Positions 32,027 to 36,218 of a stretch of 36,218 nucleotides of DNA are shown here, in pieces. The notes beneath the pieces are model-generated. The model saw nothing but the letters and a program-made list of their open reading frames with translations. It ran no database searches and was not told where the DNA came from. Each line of letters starts with the position of its first letter. The first letter of the stretch is position 1. The stretch is from Candidatus Equadaptatus faecalis (GTDB lineage Bacteria; Synergistota; Synergistia; Synergistales; Synergistaceae). The DNA lies in contig JAGHTZ010000091.1 in assembly GCA_018065065.1 (NCBI GenBank), positions 1-36,218 on the forward strand, read 5' to 3'. Both the position numbers and the translations under genes were made by a program.

Positions 32027-32132
32027 AACAGGACACCTCCGATTTAATCCTGTATATATCATAAAATATTTTTTGCAAAAGTCAATCACGTGATAATACG
32101 TTAAAGTGTGACAATAAGTGCTGGGGGAAGAA

Positions 32133-32209
32133 TAAGCTGTAAGCTGCAAGCTGTAAGCCATAAGCAAAAAGCAATAAGCGGTAAGCTATAAGCTACAAGC
32201 TGCAAGCAA
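32133..32209 (+). repeat. Degenerate heptamer array, 11 perfect NAAGCNN units
   Basis: Eleven consecutive 7-bp units all fit NAAGCNN: TAAGCTG, TAAGCTG, CAAGCTG, TAAGCCA, TAAGCAA, AAAGCAA, TAAGCGG, TAAGCTA, TAAGCTA, CAAGCTG, CAAGCAA. Not one base is inserted or lost, while positions 1, 6 and 7 vary freely. The 7-bp period rules out a coding repeat. It lies between the yerC-like gene and proS, just before the hairpin element at 32221. Confidence 0.95.
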
Positions 32210-32220
32210 AAAATCTTTGT

Positions 32221-32341
32221 CTTGCTGCGCGAAGCGTAGCGAAGGCGCAGCACCCAGCGGCTTTACGGGCGAAGCCCGTTAGTTAAAAGAAAAAACAAAA
32301 AGCCACTAAATTCTGCGCTGCTCCTGCCGGAGCCCGCAGAA
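32221..32341 (+). repeat. Cluster of REP-like hairpins upstream of proS
   Basis: Three inverted repeats lie together. TGCTGCGC (32223-32230) pairs with GCGCAGCA (32245-32252) and is followed by CCCAGCGGCTTTA. ACGGGC-GAA-GCCCGT spans 32265-32279. TTCTGCG (32311-32317) pairs with CGCAGAA (32335-32341), with an inner GCTCC/GGAGC stem. The first and third share TGCG/CGCA arms with copies at 33957 and 35663. Confidence 0.7.
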
Positions 32342-32350
32342 AGACGAAGA

Positions 32351-32426
32351 GAAGCATTAAGCCAAAAGCCTTAAAGGTTTTAAAGCTTAAAGCTTAACGC
32401 TTACAGCTAACCAAGTGCTAAGTGCT
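32351..32426 (+). repeat. Heptamer array immediately upstream of proS
   Basis: GAAGCAT, TAAGCCA and AAAGCCT are in 7-bp register. After a short disrupted stretch the array continues with TAAAGCT, TAAAGCT, TAACGCT, TACAGCT (32381-32408) and AAGTGCT, AAGTGCT (32413-32426). It reaches to within about 50 bases of the proS start and probably abuts the promoter (TTAAAAT near 32440). Confidence 0.85.
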
Positions 32427-32473
32427 GAATTATGTGTTAAAATATCACGCGTACCTGATTGGAGGAGTTTCTG

Positions 32474-33916
32474 ATGGCGAAGAACATAACACCCAAGGAA
32501 AAGGATTTTTCTCAGTGGTATCTTGACGTAATAAAAGTGGCGGAGCTTGCTGACTATGCCCCGGTGCGTGGCTGCATGGTCGTGCGCCCCACCGGCTACT
32601 CAATATGGGAGAGTATACAGCAGCATTTTGACAAGGCGTTTAAGGAAACGGGGCACGTCAACGCGCAGTTCCCTATGTTTATTCCCCAGTCTTTCCTCAC
32701 AAAGGAAGCGGAGCACGTTGAAGGCTTCGCTCCTGAATGTGCGGTTGTAACTCACGCCGGCGGCGAAGAGCTTGAAGAGCCTCTTATCGTGCGTCCGACC
32801 TCCGAAACGGTCATCGGCTACATGTACAGCAAATGGATACAGTCCTGGCGCGATCTGCCGCTGCTTATAAACCAGTGGTGCAACGTTGTCCGCTGGGAAA
32901 AACGCCCGCGCCTTTTCCTCCGCACATCGGAATTTCTCTGGCAGGAAGGACACACAGCGCACGCAACGAAAGAAGAAGCAGTTGAAGAAACTGAGCGTAT
33001 GCTCGGCGTATATGAACGCACAATGCGCGAAGATTTGGCGCTGCCTGTTGTTGCCGGCGTTAAGACTGCCGGAGAACGCTTCCCGGGCGCGGACAACACC
33101 TATACCTGCGAAGCAATGATGAGCGACACAAAAGCCGTGCAGGCGGGAACAAGCCACTATCTCGGACAGAATTTCGCAAAAGCCTTTGACATACAGTTTC
33201 AAGATCAGAACGGTGAAATGACCTATGCCTACACAACGAGCTGGGGAGTTTCAACGCGTCTTATCGGCGCGCTTATAATGACACATTCGGACAACGACGG
33301 ACTTGTGCTTCCGCCGCACGTTGCCGGTGTTAAGGCTGTTATTGTACCGATCTGCACAGATGAAGAGAAAATCAAGAATACGATTATGCCGAAGGCTCAG
33401 GAAATTAAAGACGCGCTCAACAAAGCTCTCGGCGGTCTGTACGTTAAAATAGACGAGAATTTCCACATGCGTCCGGGCGACAGATTCTTTTATCACCTGC
33501 AGAAAGGCGTTCCTCTCAGACTGGAACTCGGCGAAAGGGAATTTGAATCGCAGACGCTCCGCGTTGTCAGACGCGACACAGGCGAAAAACTCAGCATTGC
33601 CTGGCAGGACGCCGCGGAAAAAATACCGCAGCTGCTCGAAACCATACAGAGCGATATGCTGAAAAAAGCGGAGCAGTTCAGGAAAGAACATACGTACAAA
33701 GCCGCAAGCTTTGAAGAATTTAAAGAAATTATAGACAAAAAAGGCGGTTTCGTTGAGGCATATTTTGACGGGACTCCTGAAGACGAAAAGGCGATTAAAG
33801 AAGCAACAGGCGCGACGCCGCGCTGTTATCCGCTTGACCGCGCAGGAGACACCGGAAAATGCTTCTATACCGGCAGGGAAGGCGCACGGCTCTGCATCTT
33901 CGCAAAAGCGTATTAG
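32474..33916 (+). CDS. proS: Prolyl-tRNA synthetase, archaeal/eukaryotic-like type
   Basis: A 480-residue class II enzyme that charges tRNA-Pro. ATG 32474 follows GGAGGAG. It has the motif 2 region RLFLRTSEFLWQEGHTAHAT, motif 3 GVSTRLIGALIMTHSD, the anticodon-binding domain (VKAVIVPICTDEEKI), and the C-terminal domain that ends with RCYPLDRAGDTGKCF and the invariant terminal Tyr in FAKAY. It lacks the inserted editing domain of the long bacterial ProS, so it is the short ProS type 3 found in archaea and several bacterial phyla. Confidence 0.96.
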   Translation: MAKNITPKEKDFSQWYLDVIKVAELADYAPVRGCMVVRPTGYSIWESIQQHFDKAFKETGHVNAQFPMFIPQSFLTKEAEHVEGFAPECAVVTHAGGEELEEPLIVRPTSETVIGYMYSKWIQSWRDLPLLINQWCNVVRWEKRPRLFLRTSEFLWQEGHTAHATKEEAVEETERMLGVYERTMREDLALPVVAGVKTAGERFPGADNTYTCEAMMSDTKAVQAGTSHYLGQNFAKAFDIQFQDQNGEMTYAYTTSWGVSTRLIGALIMTHSDNDGLVLPPHVAGVKAVIVPICTDEEKIKNTIMPKAQEIKDALNKALGGLYVKIDENFHMRPGDRFFYHLQKGVPLRLELGEREFESQTLRVVRRDTGEKLSIAWQDAAEKIPQLLETIQSDMLKKAEQFRKEHTYKAASFEEFKEIIDKKGGFVEAYFDGTPEDEKAIKEATGATPRCYPLDRAGDTGKCFYTGREGARLCIFAKAY

Positions 33917-33956
33917 ACAGACAGTATTCAGCTCTTAGCGCGGTTTTATTACCGTC

Positions 33957-34000
33957 TTGCTGCGAAAATCGCGATTTTACGCAGCAACCAGAGGCTTTTC
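33957..34000 (+). repeat. REP-like hairpin copy with AACCAGAGGCTTT tail
   Basis: TTGCTGCG (33957-33964) pairs with CGCAGCAA (33980-33987), and the loop contains AAAATCGCGATTTT, itself a palindrome. The tail CCAGAGGCTTTTCGG corresponds to CCAGCGGCTTTACGG after the copy at 32221 and CCAGCGGCTTTATCTCGG after the copy at 35663. It could also act as a weak terminator for proS. Confidence 0.75.
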
Positions 34001-34046
34001 GGTTCTAACCCAAATGAAGGCTTGCAGAGCAAGCCCACCACAATTG

Positions 34047-34161
34047 GTAGTCGGTAATTTGTACTTGGTAATTTGTTTTTTATAATTGTTTCTTATAGTA
34101 ATTGTTTCTTATAGTCATTGATTTTTTGGGTAATTGCTTTTTATAGTCATTGTTTTTTATA
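34047..34161 (+). repeat. GGTAATT heptamers followed by a 16-bp tandem repeat
   Basis: GGTAGTC, GGTAATT, TGTACTT and GGTAATT run at 7-bp intervals from 34047. After a T-rich step, four 16-bp units follow at 34089-34152: TTTCTTATAGTAATTG, TTTCTTATAGTCATTG, ATTTTTTGGGTAATTG, CTTTTTATAGTCATTG, with partial units on each side. The array ends just before the ribosome binding site of the NSS gene, so copy-number change would alter its promoter or leader. A small hairpin CTTGC-AGA-GCAAG lies at 34021-34033. Confidence 0.8.
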
Positions 34162-34181
34162 TTTACCGGAGGTAATACTGA

Positions 34182-35558
34182 ATGGAGAACAAAAGAGAAA
34201 AACTTGGCAGCCGGTTAGGCTTTATATTTCTGTCAGCAGGCTGTGCAATAGGGCTCGGTAACGTATGGCGTTTCCCGTTCATTACGGGGCAGTACGGCGG
34301 GGCAGCCTTTGTGCTTGTTTACATACTTTTCTTGATCGTTCTCGGACTTCAGATAATGACTATGGAATTTTCAGTCGGCAGAGCGTCGGGACAAAGCAGT
34401 ATAAACTCCTTCAAACGGCTTGAACCTGAAGGTACAAAATGGCATCTCAACGGAATTATGGGCTTTTTGGGAAACATTGTACTTATGATGTTCTACACGA
34501 CGGTAACAGGGTGGATGCTTGCCTATTTCTGGTACAGTCTCAGCGGAAAACTTTGCGTTCTGACACCTGACGAAATAGGACAGACCTTCGGAGCCCTGCT
34601 TTCAAATCCGGCGTCGCTTATTTTCTGGATGCTGCTCTCGGTTGCGGCAGGCACCCTGATATGCTTCTCGGGACTGCAAAAAGGTGTTGAAAACGTAACA
34701 AAAATTATGATGATTGCGCTTCTTGTTTTGGTTCTGTCGCTTGCCCTGCGTTCTGTCACGCTTGACGGGGCTTCAAAGGGACTTGAATTTTACATGAAAC
34801 CCGATTTCGGGAAGCTTGTTGAACACGGGCTTTGGACAAGTATATACGCGGCTCTCGGACAGGCATTCTTTACGTTGAGCCTCGGAATAGGCGCGCTTGC
34901 CATTTTCGGCAGTTACATCGGCAAAGAACGAACGCTTATGGGAGAAGCTGCCTGCGTCATCGCGCTTGACACCTTTGTTGCTCTTATGTCAGGTTTCATA
35001 ATCTTTCCCTCCTGCTTTGCCTACGGAGTAGATGCAGGGGCAGGTCCCGGCTTGATTTTTGTGTCGCTTCCCGTAATGTTCAACCACATGACAGGCGGAA
35101 GATTTTGGGGCACCCTGTTCTTTCTCCTTATGAGTTTCGCGGCAATGTCAACGGTGATAGCGGTATTTGAAACAATACTTGCAAACGCCATAGACACGCG
35201 CGGATGGAGCAGGCAGAGAGCTGCTTTTACCACCGGTTTGCTCATCGCGGTTCTTTCTGTTCCGTGCTGTCTCGGATTTAACCTTTGGGCAGACTTTCAG
35301 CCGCTCGGCAAAGGAACGTGCGTGCTTGATCTGGAAGATTTTATAGTCAGCAACAACCTGCTTCCGATTGGTTCTCTGTTCTATCTTTTCTTCTGCACGA
35401 GAAAAAACGGCTGGGGCTGGGATAACTTTATAAAAGAAGTCAACACCGGCAGAGGCATTAAATTCCCTGTCTGTGTCCGTTGGTACGTAACCTACATAAT
35501 ACCCGTCATAATGACGGTAGTTATTGTCTGGGGCTACATAGACAAATTTATGAAATAA
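34182..35558 (+). CDS. Sodium-dependent NSS-family amino-acid symporter
   Basis: A 458-residue transporter of the SNF/NSS family (LeuT fold). The first helix carries AGCAIGLGNVWRFPF, whose unwound centre binds Na+ and the substrate amino group. EFSVGRASGQS and TLSLGIGALAIFGSY (helix 6) are also typical, and the total of 11 to 12 helices with a short C terminus matches bacterial members such as MhsT and TnaT. It imports an amino acid with Na+, which could use the gradient made by the methylmalonyl-CoA decarboxylase. ATG 34182 follows CCGGAGGT (34167-34174). Confidence 0.92.
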   Translation: MENKREKLGSRLGFIFLSAGCAIGLGNVWRFPFITGQYGGAAFVLVYILFLIVLGLQIMTMEFSVGRASGQSSINSFKRLEPEGTKWHLNGIMGFLGNIVLMMFYTTVTGWMLAYFWYSLSGKLCVLTPDEIGQTFGALLSNPASLIFWMLLSVAAGTLICFSGLQKGVENVTKIMMIALLVLVLSLALRSVTLDGASKGLEFYMKPDFGKLVEHGLWTSIYAALGQAFFTLSLGIGALAIFGSYIGKERTLMGEAACVIALDTFVALMSGFIIFPSCFAYGVDAGAGPGLIFVSLPVMFNHMTGGRFWGTLFFLLMSFAAMSTVIAVFETILANAIDTRGWSRQRAAFTTGLLIAVLSVPCCLGFNLWADFQPLGKGTCVLDLEDFIVSNNLLPIGSLFYLFFCTRKNGWGWDNFIKEVNTGRGIKFPVCVRWYVTYIIPVIMTVVIVWGYIDKFMK

Positions 35559-35581
35559 CCTCTTACAGAAAGATAATGTAA

Positions 35582-35644
35582 AGTGCAAAATGCAAAATGC
35601 ATAATGCATAATGCAAAGTGCTAAATGAAAAATTCAAAATGAAA
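35582..35644 (+). repeat. Heptamer array of AATGCNN type, nine units
   Basis: AGTGCAA, AATGCAA, AATGCAT, AATGCAT, AATGCAA, AGTGCTA, AATGAAA, AATTCAA and AATGAAA follow in perfect 7-bp register, starting 24 bases after the NSS stop codon. Units of AGTGCTA type also occur inside the AAGC-type arrays at 32413 and 35849, which links the two classes. Confidence 0.9.
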
Positions 35645-35662
35645 AACAAAAAAAACACCGTC

Positions 35663-35706
35663 ATTCTGCGGAAATCTGAAGGATTTAGCGCAGAATCCAG
35701 CGGCTT
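35663..35706 (+). repeat. REP-like hairpin copy with ATCCAGCGGCTTT tail
   Basis: ATTCTGCG (35663-35670) pairs with CGCAGAAT (35689-35696), with an inner AAATC/GGATTT pairing. The tail CCAGCGGCTTTA follows directly, as in the copy at 32221. Confidence 0.75.
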
Positions 35707-35730
35707 TATCTCGGTATTTACAACAAAAAA

Positions 35731-35765
35731 CGGCGCGGGATTATAAAAAATTCCGCGCCGTTTTT
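35731..35765. terminator. Intrinsic terminator downstream of the NSS gene
   Basis: CGGCGCGG (35731-35738) pairs with CCGCGCCG (35753-35760), with AAAAAA before and TTTTT after. The loop region GGGATTATAAAAAATTCC is almost the same as GGGATTATTAAAAATTCC in the terminator at 3790-3820, although the stems differ. Confidence 0.9.
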
Positions 35766-35813
35766 AATTTTTAATTTGCCCAAAATTGCTCTTGGGTACG
35801 GTAAACATAGCCA

Positions 35814-35976
35814 TAAGCTAAAAGCTAAAAGCTGCAAGCAAAAAGCTAAGTGCTAAGTGCGCAGTTAAAGGAGCTACATGCTTCCAGCTTACCGCTTAAA
35901 GCTGTGCCTTTTGCCACATGCCTTTTGCTTTTTGCATATAGCATATAGCCTGTAGCGTATAGCGTTTGGCGCTTTC
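35814..35976. repeat. Two heptamer arrays in opposite orientation
   Basis: 35814-35869 reads TAAGCTA, AAAGCTA, AAAGCTG, CAAGCAA, AAAGCTA, AGTGCTA, AGTGCGC, AGTTAAA on the plus strand. 35885-35971 has the same period on the minus strand, with units such as TAAGCTG, TAAGCGG, AAAAGGC, TATATGC, TATATGC, TACAGGC, TATACGC. About 15 bases separate them, so the arrays converge. The GC-rich unidentified segment starts where the second array ends. Confidence 0.85.
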
Positions 35977-36218
35977 GCGCCACTCCGGATTACTTCCTAC
36001 TGGGCTGGATACCGATGTTGCATGGTACCGTCCGTTCGTTTTCTGTCCGAAGCTTGCAGGCTCCTTGCTCTGCCTGCCTCCTCCCGAAAGCATCGGCCTC
36101 GTGTCTCAGCCCTGAAACCCGACCGCTTCGCGTGCCGTTACCGAAGTGTTACAGAGCTTTAGCTGAAAAGCAACGGGCTTACCTCCGTTTGGAGCCGCAT
36201 CACGTAATGCGTGAGAGA
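35969..36218. other. Unidentified GC-rich, hairpin-rich segment, cut by the window edge
   Basis: No credible gene covers this stretch, and its composition differs sharply from the AT-rich repeats before it. A nested stem can form: GGGCTG (36002-36007) with CAGCCC (36107-36112), and CCGATG (36012-36017) with CATCGG (36091-36096), enclosing a GCAGGC/GCCTGC hairpin (36056-36077). Smaller hairpins are GGCGC-TTTC-GCGCC (35969-35982), CTCC-GTTT-GGAG (36183-36194) and CGCAT/ATGCG (36196-36211). This suggests a structured RNA or a repeat-associated element. I compared it by memory with RNase P, tmRNA, 6S, SRP and common riboswitches and saw no match. Strand and extent are unknown. Confidence 0.4.

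Noticed and set aside
34089-34161. Iteron-type replication origin
   Set aside because: The 16-bp units lack DnaA boxes or a Rep gene, and they lie directly before a symporter ribosome binding site.
35582-35976. CRISPR array
   Set aside because: The repeats have a 7-bp period with no spacers, no 20-40-base repeat-spacer alternation, and no cas genes nearby.
35896-36093. 65-codon minus-strand ORF at the right end
   Set aside because: It reads from the hairpin-rich block straight through the heptamer array, which cannot be conserved coding sequence with a 7-bp period, and it has no clear ribosome binding site.

Overview
The window reads as chromosomal DNA of an anaerobic, fermentative, diderm (two-membrane) bacterium. 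The best guess is a gut-type member of the Synergistota. This is an inference from the gene mix and not a phylogenetic result: a type V-like autotransporter and an LpxL-type acyltransferase imply an outer membrane, a complete Na+-translocating methylmalonyl-CoA decarboxylase sits beside a two-subunit class I fumarase, and YfcC/NSS carriers, an archaeal-type ProS and a YerC-type TrpR relative are present. No rRNA, tRNA, insertion sequence, phage or CRISPR array is recognisable.

Layout. 1-3830: a divergent promoter region with a (GACA)n tract and a short ORF, then a 1046-residue autotransporter whose N-terminal domain is of the WWLRSPG/DUF6273 type, then a heptamer array and a strong terminator. 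3864-6756: a small membrane protein, an orphan DUF1850 protein on the minus strand, and a membrane-tethered Leu/Ile/Val-binding-type sensor-like protein. 6791-12590: a fused double acyl-CoA synthetase, a YfcC carrier and an M20 amidohydrolase, which look like an uptake and activation or hydrolysis set. 12725-16959: a SIMPL-domain protein, a GlcD-type FAD oxidase (minus strand) and an LtaS/MdoB-like membrane sulfatase-fold enzyme. 17014-20360: a lysine riboswitch with terminator, dapA, dapB and aspartate kinase. 20489-24516: a four-gene, mostly overlapping operon (GT2, LplT-like MFS, class II aldolase, ThiD). 24573-24752: a short 2[4Fe-4S] ferredoxin on the minus strand. 25444-31704: mmdA-mmdD-mmdC-mmdB, fumarase alpha and beta, an LpxL-like acyltransferase and a YqgF/RNase H-fold protein, closely packed. 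31733-36218: YerC (minus), ProS, an NSS symporter, and intergenic DNA rich in repeats.

How the genes fit together. The mmd and fumarase genes point to a succinate/fumarate-to-propionate branch that stores decarboxylation energy as a Na+ gradient. The NSS symporter could draw on that gradient for amino-acid uptake. The L-box controls lysine/diaminopimelate synthesis. LpxL-like, LplT-like, GT2 and LtaS-like proteins serve the envelope.

The most unusual feature is the intergenic DNA. It carries at least eight arrays with an exact or near-exact 7-bp period (mostly NAAGCNN or AATGCNN, degenerate at fixed positions). They are interleaved with a short hairpin family that ends in a shared CCAGCGGCTTT-like tail and with terminators that share a loop. 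One AATCTNN array lies inside the autotransporter gene, exactly at the join between its lectin-like head and its passenger.
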